A stretch of DNA of 64,000 bases from an uncultured Eubacteriales bacterium (GCA_934436505.1 CAKSAP010000001.1:806001-870000); one strand, 5' to 3'; positions 43,004 to 53,025 are shown, counted from the first letter of the stretch. A program made the numbers and translations. Notes: a model not told the origin generated them from the sequence alone.

Positions 43004-44206
43004 GTGAACAGTAAATTGACTCTCGACAGCATATACAAAGCAAGCTATGTGTTGAAAAACGTTGTCAGAAAAACAGGCGTTATATATGCTCCCAAGCTAA
43101 AACCCGACACAGAGCTATACCTAAAAACCGAGAATTTGCAGGTAACAGGCTCGTTTAAGGTTAGAGGCGCATACTACAAAATGTCACAGCTTACAGACGA
43201 GGAAAAGGCAAAGGGCGTTATTGCCTGCTCGGCAGGAAACCACGCACAGGGCGTTGCTCTTGCGGCACAGAAAAACGGAATTAAGGCTACAATTTGCCTA
43301 CCCGACGGCGCACCGATTTCAAAAATCGAGGCTACAAAGAGCTACGGTGCGGAAATTTGCCTTGTAAACGGCGTTTATGACGACGCATATAAAAAAGCAC
43401 TTGAATTGAGAGATGAAAAGGGCTATACCTTTATTCATCCGTTCAATGACCCCGACGTTATAGCAGGTCAGGGCACAATCGCTCTTGAACTCTATGAGCA
43501 GATTCCCGACCTCGACGCAGTTATCGTGCCCATCGGCGGCGGCGGACTTATTTCGGGCGTTGCTTTCGCAATTAAGCAGTTAAATCCCAATGTCAAGGTT
43601 TACGGTGTTCAGGCGGCAGGCGCACCGTCAATGAAAAATTCGCTTGCCGACGGTAAAATCGAAACGCTTCCGAGTGTAAAGACCATTGCCGACGGTATTG
43701 CAGTTAAAGAGCCGGGCGACCTTACATACGATATTTGTTCAAAGTACGTTGATGAGGTCGTAACCGTTACGGACGATGAGATTTCGGCGGCTATCCTCGC
43801 TTTGATGGAGCAGCATAAGCTCGTTTCAGAGGGCGCAGGCGCAGTCCCCGTAGCCGCTGTTATGTTTGACAAAATCGACCTTAAAGGCAAAAAGGCTGTT
43901 TGTGTTGTTTCGGGCGGTAATATCGACGTTACAATACTTTCAAGAGTCATTGCAAGAGGTCTTTTGATGTCGGGCAGAAGCTGTCATTTCAATATCGAGC
44001 TTGTTGACAAGCCCGGTCAGCTTCTCAAGGTATCAAAGATTATATCGGAGTGCGGCGGCAACGTTACCGCAGTTTATCACGAGCACGCACCCGAGGGCTC
44101 GGATGTCAACGGCTGTTATCTTACCGTTACCCTTGAAACAAGAAATTTCGAGCATATTCACACTATTAAAAAAGCGCTTACGGACGCAGGACTTAAACTT
44201 TTTTGA
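43004..44206 (+). CDS. ilvA: Threonine dehydratase with one ACT domain
   Basis: This 400-residue PLP enzyme starts at GTG after AAGGAG. The PLP lysine is K52 in TGSFKVRGAY, the phosphate cup is in PIGGGGLISG, and SAGNHAQGVA is the substrate loop. An ACT-like domain (about 325-400, CHFNIELVDKPGQLLKVSKI) provides regulation. It deaminates threonine to 2-oxobutyrate for isoleucine synthesis. The single ACT domain makes it shorter than E. coli IlvA, but the operon argues for a biosynthetic role. Confidence 0.95.
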   Translation: MNSKLTLDSIYKASYVLKNVVRKTGVIYAPKLKPDTELYLKTENLQVTGSFKVRGAYYKMSQLTDEEKAKGVIACSAGNHAQGVALAAQKNGIKATICLPDGAPISKIEATKSYGAEICLVNGVYDDAYKKALELRDEKGYTFIHPFNDPDVIAGQGTIALELYEQIPDLDAVIVPIGGGGLISGVAFAIKQLNPNVKVYGVQAAGAPSMKNSLADGKIETLPSVKTIADGIAVKEPGDLTYDICSKYVDEVVTVTDDEISAAILALMEQHKLVSEGAGAVPVAAVMFDKIDLKGKKAVCVVSGGNIDVTILSRVIARGLLMSGRSCHFNIELVDKPGQLLKVSKIISECGGNVTAVYHEHAPEGSDVNGCYLTVTLETRNFEHIHTIKKALTDAGLKLF

Positions 44207-44223
44207 GTAAGGAGATTATAATT

Positions 44224-44595
44224 ATGGAAAAGATTTCAACAAACAAAGCACCCAAGGCAATAGGACCTTATTCACAGGCAATTTTACTAAACGGTATGGT
44301 ATATACCTCGGGACAGATTGCACTTGACCCCGAGCAGGGCGTTATTGTCGGCGACGAAATTAAATCTCAGACCGAAAGAGTTATGAAAAACCTACAGGCT
44401 GTATTGGAGCAGGCAGGCACCTCCTTTGATAAGGTTGTAAAAACCACCTGCTTTATTGCAAACATTAACGATTTTGCTTCATTTAATGAGGTTTACGGAA
44501 AATACATTACATCTGCACCTGCACGCAGCTGCGTTGAGGTAAAGGGCTTACCTAAGGGTGCGTTGGTCGAGGTTGAGGTTATAGCTCAGGCATAA
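44224..44595 (+). CDS. ridA: RidA family enamine/imine deaminase
   Basis: This 123-residue protein has the RidA motifs KAPKAIGPYSQAILLNGMVYTSGQ (start), ARSCVEVKGLPKGALVEVE (catalytic Arg, late Glu) and TTCFIANINDFA. It hydrolyses the reactive 2-aminocrotonate and 2-aminoacrylate released by PLP dehydratases. It directly follows ilvA, its main source of substrate. The chosen ATG follows AAGGAG. Confidence 0.93.
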   Translation: MEKISTNKAPKAIGPYSQAILLNGMVYTSGQIALDPEQGVIVGDEIKSQTERVMKNLQAVLEQAGTSFDKVVKTTCFIANINDFASFNEVYGKYITSAPARSCVEVKGLPKGALVEVEVIAQA

Positions 44596-44605
44596 GGAGT
44601 GAACA

Positions 44606-46267
44606 ATGGTAAACGCATCAAGATACACAAGACAGTTTTTTCCCGTCAAAAACCCGACGAGAAAATGGCTTGACAAAACATACATAGAGAAACCGCCGAT
44701 TTGGTGTTCGGTCGATTTGAGAGACGGCAATCAGTCGCTTATCGTACCCATGAGCCTTGAACAGAAGCTTGATTTTTTCAAGCTTTTAGTAGAACTCGGC
44801 TTTAAGGAAATTGAGGTTGGCTTCCCGGCGGCGAGCGAGACGGAATACACATTTTTGCGTACTCTTATCGAAAATGATATGATTCCCGACGACGTTACCG
44901 TTCAGGTTTTGACTCAGAGCAGGGAACATATCATCAGAAAGACTTTTGAGGCTCTCAAGGGCTGTAAAAACGCAATCGTTCACCTTTACAATTCAACCTC
45001 TCTTGCTCAGCGTGAGCAGGTATTCAAAAAATCAAAGGAAGAGATATTGAAAATCGCCGTTGACGGTGCAATTCTCTTTGAAAATATCGCAAAGGAAATG
45101 GGCATAAATTACCGCTATGAGTATTCGCCCGAGTCCTTTACGGGAACAGAGCCCGAATATGCGCTTGAGGTTTGCAATGCGGTGCTTGACGTTTGGAAGC
45201 CGACGCCCGACAGAAAGGCAATTATAAACCTTCCTGTTACGGTTGAGCTCTCCTCTCCGCACGTTTACGCAGATCAGGTCGAGTATATGTGCGACAACCT
45301 CAAATACAGGGACTCCGTTGTCGTTTCTCTCCACCCACACAACGACAGAGGCTGTGCCGTAGCGGATTCCGAGCTTGGAATTTTGGCAGGTGCGGACAGA
45401 ATTGAGGGCACTCTTTTCGGAAACGGCGAGCGTACCGGTAATGTCGATATAGTAACCCTTGCTATGAATATGTACGCACAGGGTATCGATCCGCAGCTTG
45501 ACTTTTCAAATATGCCGAACATTGTATCGGTTTATGAGAGAAATACGGGGATGACCGTTTATGACAGACAGCCTTATGCAGGAAAGCTTGTCTTTGCGGC
45601 GTTCTCGGGCTCTCATCAGGACGCTATCGCAAAGGGTATGCAGTACCGTACGGACAATAACTGCGACACATGGACTGTTCCCTATCTTCCGATTGACCCG
45701 GGCGATGTCGGCAGACAGTACGAAACAGACGTTATCCGCATAAATTCGCAGTCGGGCAAGGGCGGTATCGGCTATCTTCTTGAGCATCAGTTCGGCTATG
45801 ACCTTCCGAAGAAAATGCGTGAGGATGTCGGCTATACCGTCAAGAGCATTTCCGACCATGCGCACGCAGAGCTTTCTCCCGACGAGGTATTGAAGGCGTT
45901 TACGGATAATTATATAAATATCAACACACCCATTAAGCTTATTGACTATCATTTCTTCCGTTCGGAGAGCATAAAGGTTATGCTTACGGTTGAGATGAAC
46001 GGCGAAACAAAAGAGGTTATCGCAAACGGTAACGGTCGCCTTGACGCAGTAAGCAACGCTGTAAGAGACAGCCTCGGCGTTTCGTTCTCGGAGCTTACAT
46101 ACGAGGAGCACGCTTTGACCATAGGCTCTTCCTCACAGGCTATTTCCTATGTCGGAATTACGCTTGACAACGGCAAGCTGGTATGGGGCGCAGGTGTAAA
46201 TGACGATATTATCGCCGCATCAATCAACGCTTTATTCTCCGCCATAAACAGAGGATTACAAGCATAA
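44606..46267 (+). CDS. leuA: 2-isopropylmalate synthase (long type)
   Basis: This 553-residue enzyme condenses 2-ketoisovalerate with acetyl-CoA, the first leucine-specific step. The motif WCSVDLRDGNQSL holds the first metal-binding Asp, SLHPHNDRG the His pair, and GNGERTGNVD follows. The C-terminal 120 residues are the LeuA allosteric domain. The length and opening FFPVKNPTRKWLDKTYIEKP fit the fungal/actinobacterial-like leuA2 type. Confidence 0.95.
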   Translation: MVNASRYTRQFFPVKNPTRKWLDKTYIEKPPIWCSVDLRDGNQSLIVPMSLEQKLDFFKLLVELGFKEIEVGFPAASETEYTFLRTLIENDMIPDDVTVQVLTQSREHIIRKTFEALKGCKNAIVHLYNSTSLAQREQVFKKSKEEILKIAVDGAILFENIAKEMGINYRYEYSPESFTGTEPEYALEVCNAVLDVWKPTPDRKAIINLPVTVELSSPHVYADQVEYMCDNLKYRDSVVVSLHPHNDRGCAVADSELGILAGADRIEGTLFGNGERTGNVDIVTLAMNMYAQGIDPQLDFSNMPNIVSVYERNTGMTVYDRQPYAGKLVFAAFSGSHQDAIAKGMQYRTDNNCDTWTVPYLPIDPGDVGRQYETDVIRINSQSGKGGIGYLLEHQFGYDLPKKMREDVGYTVKSISDHAHAELSPDEVLKAFTDNYININTPIKLIDYHFFRSESIKVMLTVEMNGETKEVIANGNGRLDAVSNAVRDSLGVSFSELTYEEHALTIGSSSQAISYVGITLDNGKLVWGAGVNDDIIAASINALFSAINRGLQA

Positions 46268-46280
46268 AGGAGAACTTATT

Positions 46281-47540
46281 ATGGGTATGACAATGACTCA
46301 AAAAATACTTGCTTCGCACGCAGGACTTGAAAGCGTAGAGGCAGGACAGCTTATAAACGCAAAGCTTGATATCGTACTCGGAAACGACATCACAACACCC
46401 GTTGCCGTAAACGAGTTTAAGAAGGCAGGCTTTGAAAATGTTTTTGATAAAGACCATATTGCCATAGTCCTTGACCACTTTGTACCGAACAAGGATATTA
46501 AAGCGGCAGAGCAGTCAAAGCAGTGCCGTGAATTTGCTTGCGAGCACTGTGTAAGTCATTTTTACGACGTCGGCAAAATGGGAATTGAGCACGCACTTCT
46601 TCCCGAGCAGGGAGTAGTTACGGCAGGCGACTGCATTATCGGTGCAGACAGTCACACCTGTACCTACGGCGCACTCGGTGCGTTTTCGACGGGCGTCGGC
46701 TCAACCGATATGGCGGCAGGTATGGCTACGGGTATGGCTTGGTTTAAGGTGCCGTCGGCTATTAAATTTGAGCTTACGGGCAAGCTTCCCGAGAATTGCA
46801 GCGGCAAGGACGTTATCCTTACCGTTATCGGTATGATAGGCGTTGACGGCGCACTTTATAAGAGTATGGAATTTACGGGCGAGGGCGTTAAAAATCTCTC
46901 TATGGACGACCGCCTTTGCATTTGTAATATGGCAATCGAGGCAGGTGCTAAAAACGGCATTTTCCCCGTTGACGAATGTACATTGAAATATCTTGACGGC
47001 AGAAGCGAGCGCAAGCCCGTTGTATTTGAGGCGGACGAGGACGCAGTTTATGAAAAAACGATTGAAATCGACCTGTCAAAAATCGTTCCGACGGTAAGCT
47101 GTCCGCATCTTCCCGAAAACACACATCCTGCTTGCGAATTGCACGATATTAAAATCGATCAGGTCGTTATCGGAAGCTGCACAAACGGCAGAATGGAGGA
47201 TATGGAGGCTGCATACAAGGTTCTCAACGGCAAAAAAATTGCAGACGGCGTTCGTTGTATCATCATTCCCGCAACAATGCAGATTATGAGAGAATGTGTC
47301 GAAAAAGGCTATGTTACGGCGTTTATTGACGCAGGCGCAGTAGTTTCGACTCCTACCTGCGGACCGTGTCTCGGCGGATATATGGGTATTCTTGCCGAGG
47401 GCGAGCGTTGTATTTCAACCACAAACCGTAACTTTGTCGGCAGAATGGGACACGTTAAGAGCGAGGTTTACCTTGCAAGTCCTTATACTGCGGCGGCAAG
47501 TGCTTTGACAGGCTATATAACCGAATTTCAGGATAAATAA
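46281..47540 (+). CDS. leuC: 3-isopropylmalate dehydratase, large subunit
   Basis: This 419-residue protein belongs to the aconitase family (LeuC/HacA length class). Cluster cysteines are in GSCTNGRMEDM and TPTCGPCLGG. With LeuD it isomerises 2- to 3-isopropylmalate. GGAG precedes the ATG. Confidence 0.95.
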   Translation: MGMTMTQKILASHAGLESVEAGQLINAKLDIVLGNDITTPVAVNEFKKAGFENVFDKDHIAIVLDHFVPNKDIKAAEQSKQCREFACEHCVSHFYDVGKMGIEHALLPEQGVVTAGDCIIGADSHTCTYGALGAFSTGVGSTDMAAGMATGMAWFKVPSAIKFELTGKLPENCSGKDVILTVIGMIGVDGALYKSMEFTGEGVKNLSMDDRLCICNMAIEAGAKNGIFPVDECTLKYLDGRSERKPVVFEADEDAVYEKTIEIDLSKIVPTVSCPHLPENTHPACELHDIKIDQVVIGSCTNGRMEDMEAAYKVLNGKKIADGVRCIIIPATMQIMRECVEKGYVTAFIDAGAVVSTPTCGPCLGGYMGILAEGERCISTTNRNFVGRMGHVKSEVYLASPYTAAASALTGYITEFQDK

Positions 47541-47551
47541 GAGGTGAAAGT

Positions 47552-48037
47552 ATGAACACTCAAGGTAAGGTTTTCAAATATCCCGACAACGTTGACACGG
47601 ACGTTATAATTCCGGCTCGTTATCTCAACACCTCGGACGCAAAGGAATTGGCTTTGCATTGTATGGAGGATATTGATACCGAATTTGTTAAGAACGTAAA
47701 AAAAGGCGACATTATGGTTGCAGGCTGGAACTTCGGCTGCGGCTCTTCCCGTGAGCACGCTCCGCTTGTAATTAAAACCTGCGGTACGGGCTGCGTAATA
47801 GCAAAGAGCTTCGCAAGGATTTTCTACCGTAACGCAATAAATATCGGCTTGCCCATTTTGGAGTGTCCCGAAGCGGCGGACGAAATCAACGCAGGCGACG
47901 AGGTCGAAGTCAATTTCGATACCGGCGTTATAACCGATAAAACAACAGGCAAGACCTATAAGGCACAGCCTTTCCCCGAGTTTATTCAAAACATAATCGC
48001 AAAGGGCGGACTTTTGGCTTCGCTCAAGGGAGAATAA
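47552..48037 (+). CDS. leuD: 3-isopropylmalate dehydratase, small subunit
   Basis: This 161-residue swivel subunit contains DNVDTDVIIPARYL and GWNFGCGSSREHAP, which are diagnostic. It starts 11 bp after leuC, and leuB follows after 3 bp. Confidence 0.95.
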   Translation: MNTQGKVFKYPDNVDTDVIIPARYLNTSDAKELALHCMEDIDTEFVKNVKKGDIMVAGWNFGCGSSREHAPLVIKTCGTGCVIAKSFARIFYRNAINIGLPILECPEAADEINAGDEVEVNFDTGVITDKTTGKTYKAQPFPEFIQNIIAKGGLLASLKGE

Positions 48038-48040
48038 GAG

Positions 48041-49111
48041 ATGAACAAGAATATAACCGTATTGCAGGGCGACGGAATAGGTCCCGAAATCGTTGCTCAG
48101 GCTATCAAGGTAATGGATAAAATTGCCGAGAAATACAATCACACCTTCAATTATACCTATGTTGACATCGGCGGCTGCTCAATCGACAAGTTCGGCGTGC
48201 CGATAACCGACGAGGGAATTGAAAAATGCAAAAGCTCAGACAGCGTGTTGTTGGGTGCGGTGGGCGGCCCTAAATGGGACAGCGTTGACCCGTCGATAAG
48301 ACCCGAAAAGGCATTGTTAAAGGTGCGTAAGGAGCTCGGACTTTTCGCAAATCTTCGTCCGACAAAGCTTTTTCCGCAGCTTTCAAACGCTTCTCCCTTA
48401 AAGCAGGAGATAGTGCAAAACGGAATAGACCTGCTTATCGTTCGTGAGCTTACGGGCGGAGTTTATTTCGGCGAGAAAAAGACCGAAACGGTTGACGGCG
48501 AGCTTGTTGCAACCGATATAATGCCCTATTCCGAGCACGAAATCGAAAGAATAGGCAGAGTTGCATTTGAAACGGCTATGAAAAGGGGAAAGAAGCTCCA
48601 TTCCGTTGACAAGGCGAATGTACTTGACACCTCAAGGCTTTGGAGAAAGACAATGCACCGCCTCTCGGAAGAATACCCCGAGGTTGAATACAGCGATATT
48701 CTTGTTGATAATACCGCAATGCAGCTTATCAGAAACCCGATGCAGTTTGACGTTGTCGTAACGGAAAATATGTTCGGCGACATTCTCTCCGACGAGGCTT
48801 CAATGCTTACAGGCTCAATCGGAATGATGCCCTCGGCTTCGCTTTCCGACACAACTCTCGGTATGTATGAGCCGATTCACGGCTCTGCGCCCGATATTGC
48901 AGGTATGGACCTTGCAAATCCGCTTGGAACAATCCTTTCGGCGGCTATGATGCTTCGTTATTCGTTCGATATGGCAAAAGAAGCTGACGAAATCGAGAAC
49001 GCTGTCAATAAGGCTCTTGATGACGGCTACCGCACAGGCGACATTTACGAGGACGGCTTTGAAAAGGTGTCCTGCTCAAAAATGGGCGATATTGTAGCGG
49101 CGAATATATAA
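48041..49111 (+). CDS. leuB: 3-isopropylmalate dehydrogenase
   Basis: This 356-residue enzyme oxidises and decarboxylates 3-isopropylmalate with NAD. It shows LQGDGIGPEIV at the start, the substrate loop LRPTKLFPQL, RELTGGVYFGEKK and the NAD-binding EPIHGSAPDIAG. It is the last gene of the ilv-leu operon; a terminator follows within 10 bp. Confidence 0.95.
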   Translation: MNKNITVLQGDGIGPEIVAQAIKVMDKIAEKYNHTFNYTYVDIGGCSIDKFGVPITDEGIEKCKSSDSVLLGAVGGPKWDSVDPSIRPEKALLKVRKELGLFANLRPTKLFPQLSNASPLKQEIVQNGIDLLIVRELTGGVYFGEKKTETVDGELVATDIMPYSEHEIERIGRVAFETAMKRGKKLHSVDKANVLDTSRLWRKTMHRLSEEYPEVEYSDILVDNTAMQLIRNPMQFDVVVTENMFGDILSDEASMLTGSIGMMPSASLSDTTLGMYEPIHGSAPDIAGMDLANPLGTILSAAMMLRYSFDMAKEADEIENAVNKALDDGYRTGDIYEDGFEKVSCSKMGDIVAANI

Positions 49112-49119
49112 ATTTACGG

Positions 49120-49159
49120 CGTGCTTTAAGGTGTGTTCGTGCCTTGAAGCACGTTTTTT
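49120..49159 (+). terminator. Terminator of the ilv-leu operon
   Basis: CGTGCTTTAAGG (49120-49131) pairs with CCTTGAAGCACG (49142-49153), followed by T6. Confidence 0.9.
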
Positions 49160-49160
49160 G

Positions 49161-49189
49161 TTGACACGGAATTTGAGGTATAGTATAAT
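49161..49189 (+). promoter_or_regulatory. Promoter of the AGCS symporter gene
   Basis: TTGACA (49161-49166) and TATAAT (49184-49189) are both perfect and 17 bp apart. The -35 box begins 2 bp after the terminator's T run. Confidence 0.9.
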
Positions 49190-49216
49190 TTCAATATTAC
49201 GCTCGGAGGTAGATAA

Positions 49217-50611
49217 ATGAGTTCTTTTTCAGATTTTTTGTTACCGATAGTTCAAAAGGTAAATATGTACCTTTCAGACTATATTCTTATTGTTTTGTTG
49301 ATAGGCGCAGGTCTTTTTTACACGTTTAAGACTAAGTTTGTTCAGGTCAGATGCTTTAATGAGGGTATGAAAAACCTCTTTTCAAAGCAAAAGGAAAGCC
49401 AAAAGGGTATGAGTCCCTTTCAGGCACTTGCAACCGCCATTGCCGCACAGGTCGGTACGGGTAATATCGTAGGTGCTTGCGGTGCAATCCTTGTCGGCGG
49501 ACCTGGCGCAATCTTTTGGATGTGGATAATCGCTTTCTTCGGTATGGCGACAATATATGCCGAAGCGGTTTTGGCTCAGGAGACAAGAACGCACGACGAA
49601 AACGGCGAGCTCGTCGGCGGACCTGTTTATTACATAACAACAGCCTTTAAGGGCAAATTCGGCAAGGTGCTTGCGGCAATGTTCGCAATCGCTATCACGT
49701 TGGCACTCGGCTTTATGGGTGCAATGGTGCAGTCAAATTCAATCGGTGAAACCTTTAACACGGCTTTCGGCGTTCCGAAAATTGCAGTCGGCATAGCAGT
49801 CGGCGTTATTTCGGGAATTGTGTTTATAGGCGGCGTAAAGCGTCTTGCGGCGGTTACCGAAAAAATTGTCCCCGTTATGGCACTTTTATATGTTATCGGC
49901 GGCTTGGTAATTCTTATCGCAAGAATTAAGTATATTCCCGAAACCTTCGGACTTATTTTCAAATATGCCTTTATACCGAATGCGATTATCGGCGGCTCGA
50001 TAGGCTATGCGCTTAAAACCGCAATCAGTCAGGGTGTAAAGCGTGGACTTTTCTCAAACGAAGCAGGTATGGGCTCAACCCCTCACGCTCACGCAATCGC
50101 AAATGCCGAAACACCTCATCAGCAGGGAACTATCGCTATGGTCGGCGTGTTTATCGATACCTTTATCGTGCTTACAATGACCGCTCTTGTTGTCATTTCA
50201 ACGCTTTATGCAAATAATGGCATCCTTGCAGACGGCAGTGAGGCAGGAGTGAGCAAGACCAATATGGCACAGCTTGCATTTTCAAGCGTTATGGGCGAAA
50301 AGGCAGGAAATTCGTTTATCGCAATTTGCCTTTTATTCTTTGCTTTTTCGACAATTCTCGGCTGGACGTTCTTCGGAAAGGTCAACGTCAAATACCTTTT
50401 CGGACAAAAGGCGGTTATACCTTATTTCATAATTTCAATGGCGTTTATCATACTCGGCTCTTGCCTTTCAAACGACCTTGTTTGGGAGCTTACCGATATG
50501 TTTAACAACTTGATGGTTATCCCGAACGTGCTCGCTTTGTTTGCACTTAGCAAGCTCGTTACGGGCAAGGATTATAAAAATCCGCTTTTGGAAAAGGCTA
50601 AAACAAAATAA
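49217..50611 (+). CDS. Sodium:alanine/glycine symporter (AGCS family)
   Basis: This 464-residue membrane protein has about 11 helices. The AGCS signature is visible in ATAIAAQVGTGNIVGACGAI and GGPGAIFWMWIIAFFGMATIYAE, and later GVKRGLFSNEAGMGSTPHAHA. It imports alanine, glycine or a similar small amino acid with sodium ions. It is transcribed alone from a consensus promoter, with GGAGG before the ATG. Confidence 0.93.
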   Translation: MSSFSDFLLPIVQKVNMYLSDYILIVLLIGAGLFYTFKTKFVQVRCFNEGMKNLFSKQKESQKGMSPFQALATAIAAQVGTGNIVGACGAILVGGPGAIFWMWIIAFFGMATIYAEAVLAQETRTHDENGELVGGPVYYITTAFKGKFGKVLAAMFAIAITLALGFMGAMVQSNSIGETFNTAFGVPKIAVGIAVGVISGIVFIGGVKRLAAVTEKIVPVMALLYVIGGLVILIARIKYIPETFGLIFKYAFIPNAIIGGSIGYALKTAISQGVKRGLFSNEAGMGSTPHAHAIANAETPHQQGTIAMVGVFIDTFIVLTMTALVVISTLYANNGILADGSEAGVSKTNMAQLAFSSVMGEKAGNSFIAICLLFFAFSTILGWTFFGKVNVKYLFGQKAVIPYFIISMAFIILGSCLSNDLVWELTDMFNNLMVIPNVLALFALSKLVTGKDYKNPLLEKAKTK

Positions 50612-50616
50612 ATCGT

Positions 50617-50648
50617 TACGGCGGCTCTTTTTGAGCCGTTGATTTTTT
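50617..50648 (+). terminator. Terminator after the AGCS symporter gene
   Basis: CGGCTC (50622-50627) and GAGCCG (50633-50638) around TTTTT, then a T-rich run. Confidence 0.75.
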
Positions 50649-50692
50649 TATGAAATGTGGTAAAATATCAGTATTGACGAAAGAGGTGCGAT

Positions 50693-51283
50693 ATGGGAAA
50701 GAAAAATTCTTCCGCAACGAAAAAGAAAATAGTTTCGGCGGCGTGGAAGCTTTTTTATGAGCAGGGCTACGACGACACGACCGTTGACGACATAGTTCTT
50801 GAGTCCGGCACGTCAAAAGGCTCATTTTACCATTATTTCAGCGGCAAGGATGCGCTTTTGTCCTCACTTTCATATTTGTTTGACGATAAGTATGACGAGC
50901 TTATGCCCACAATGGACGAAAATATGCCGTGCCTTGATAAATTGCTCTATCTCAATACCGAGCTTTTCCGTATGATTGAGGACAGCGTATCGATTGACCT
51001 TTTGGCACAGCTTTTGTCCTCACAGCTTGTTACCAAAAACGAAAAGCACCTTCTTGACAGGAACAGAACCTATTACAAGCTTCTTCGTTCAATCGTGCTT
51101 GAGGGGCAGCAGAGGGGAGAGCTCTCCGACAGCTATTCGGTAAATGACATTGTAAAAGCCTACGCCTTGTTTGAACGAGCGATGATGTATGATTGGTGCT
51201 TGAGCAACGGCGAGTATTCGCTGAGCAATTACAGTAACGGTATGTTGAAAATGCTTTTGAACGGATATTTAAAAAAAGACTGA
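50693..51283 (+). CDS. TetR/AcrR-family regulator
   Basis: This 196-residue protein has a TetR-type HTH at residues 10-56 (KKKIVSAAWKLFYEQGYDDT ... SKGSFYHYFSGKDALL) and a helical ligand-binding domain after it. It is followed by a control region containing two GTCTATACT copies and the PutP-type gene, a possible target. The ligand is unknown. Confidence 0.9.
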   Translation: MGKKNSSATKKKIVSAAWKLFYEQGYDDTTVDDIVLESGTSKGSFYHYFSGKDALLSSLSYLFDDKYDELMPTMDENMPCLDKLLYLNTELFRMIEDSVSIDLLAQLLSSQLVTKNEKHLLDRNRTYYKLLRSIVLEGQQRGELSDSYSVNDIVKAYALFERAMMYDWCLSNGEYSLSNYSNGMLKMLLNGYLKKD

Positions 51284-51463
51284 AAATTTATTTTTATGCC
51301 GTTTTTTTGTCTATACTACGGTCTAATATAAAAGCCTTGATTTTGCGGTGAATTTGCAGGTCAAGGCTTTGCTTATTTTATACTTTAGTCTATACTTTGT
51401 TCTCTATTCCATTCTAATCCTGTTTGTGATAAAATACTCTCATTGATTTTTAGGAGGGTGTTT

Positions 51464-53011
51464 ATGACAACATCAAGTATCGTTATTTTGATTGCCATTA
51501 TAATTTATATGGTGGCAATGATAGGCATCGGCTTTGCGGTTGCCGATAAAAATAAAACGTCGGGCGATTTCTTCCTCGGCGGCAGAACTCTCGGACCTTT
51601 TGTTACCGCAATGAGCGCCGAGGCTTCTGATATGAGCGGTTGGCTTCTTATGGGACTCCCCGCAGTCGCTTTAATGGGCGGACTTCCCGAGGCTACATGG
51701 ACTGCAATCGGTCTTGCGGCAGGCACATATTTGAACTGGCTCTTTGTCGCAAAAAGACTTCGTGTTTACAGCCATAAGATTGACGCTTTCACAATTCCCG
51801 ATTTCTTCGCAAGACGCTTTAACGACAAGTCAAAGGCTTTGACTGTGGTTGCGGCTGTTATGATTATCATTTTCTTTGTTCCCTATACGGCGTCGGGCTT
51901 CTCCGCTTGCGGCAAGCTTTTCTCAACGCTTTTCGGAATGGATTATTTGACCGCAATGATTATCAGCGCAATAGTAATCGTTGTTTATTGCACACTCGGC
52001 GGCTTCCTTGCGGCATCCACAACAGACTTTGTTCAGAGTATCGTAATGACAGTCGCACTTTTCGTTGTTATCGGCTTCGGCGAGGGTGCTGTCAGAGGCT
52101 TCGACAATGTGTTCCACAATGTACAGAGCCTTACGGGCTACCTCGATTTGTTCAAGGGCTTTGATGTTTCAACGGGTACAACAGGCAGCTTCGGCGCATT
52201 GCCCGTTTTCTCAACTCTTGCTTGGGGCCTCGGCTATTTCGGTATGCCGCACATTCTTCTTCGCTTTATGGCGATTGAGGACAAAAACAAGTTAAAGCTT
52301 TCCCGTCGTATCGCTTCCGTTTGGGTCGTTATCTCAATGGGCGTTGCAATTTTGATAGGCGTTATCGGCTATTCCCTTATGAAAGCAGGCTTAATCCCCA
52401 CTTACGCAAACAGCTCGGCGGCTGAAACGATTATCGTCGATATTGCAAAGCTCATTTCAAGCTACGGCTATGTTCCTGCTTTTGTCGGCGGTATTATCTT
52501 GGCAGGTATTTTGGCTTCTACAATGTCAACTGCCGATTCACAGCTTCTTGCCGCTGCTTCCGCAATTTCGCAGAATATAGTACAGGAGACCTTCGGCGTT
52601 AAAATGTCGCAGAAAAAGTCAATGCTCCTTGCAAGGCTTTCCGTTGTCGTTATTTCGGTAATTGCCGTGTTCTTAGCAAGAGACCCGAACAGCTCTGTTT
52701 TCAGAATTGTTTCGTTCGCTTGGGCAGGCTTCGGTGCGGTGTTCGGTCCCGTTGTACTGTGCGCACTTTTCTGGAAGCGTACAAACAAGTGGGGTGCGCT
52801 TGCAGGTATGATAACAGGCGGCGCTACGATATTCATTTGGAAATTCGTTGTCCGTGTTAAATTCGCAGATACGATTTTCAACATCTATGAGCTTCTTCCG
52901 GCGTTCATTGTAGGACTTATATTTATAATCGCCGTAAGCCTTCTCACTCCTGCTCCCGAAAAGAGCATAACCGATACCTTTGATGCGGTTAAAAAGGAAA
53001 TGAAGGAATAA
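51464..53011 (+). CDS. Sodium:solute symporter, PutP (proline) type
   Basis: This 515-residue protein has about 13 membrane helices of the SSS family. GRTLGPFVTAMSAEASDMSG and GWLLMGLPA are typical of PutP proline carriers, as is LGYFGMPHILLRFMAI. It imports proline (or a similar solute) with sodium. I chose ATG 51464, which follows TAGGAGGG. Confidence 0.88.
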   Translation: MTTSSIVILIAIIIYMVAMIGIGFAVADKNKTSGDFFLGGRTLGPFVTAMSAEASDMSGWLLMGLPAVALMGGLPEATWTAIGLAAGTYLNWLFVAKRLRVYSHKIDAFTIPDFFARRFNDKSKALTVVAAVMIIIFFVPYTASGFSACGKLFSTLFGMDYLTAMIISAIVIVVYCTLGGFLAASTTDFVQSIVMTVALFVVIGFGEGAVRGFDNVFHNVQSLTGYLDLFKGFDVSTGTTGSFGALPVFSTLAWGLGYFGMPHILLRFMAIEDKNKLKLSRRIASVWVVISMGVAILIGVIGYSLMKAGLIPTYANSSAAETIIVDIAKLISSYGYVPAFVGGIILAGILASTMSTADSQLLAAASAISQNIVQETFGVKMSQKKSMLLARLSVVVISVIAVFLARDPNSSVFRIVSFAWAGFGAVFGPVVLCALFWKRTNKWGALAGMITGGATIFIWKFVVRVKFADTIFNIYELLPAFIVGLIFIIAVSLLTPAPEKSITDTFDAVKKEMKE

Positions 53012-53025
53012 TTTCAGGATAATAT

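Noticed and set aside
45506..46111. Long minus-strand frames inside leuA, addB and other conserved genes
   Set aside because: They are opposite-strand shadows of well-supported genes without ribosome sites or recognisable motifs.
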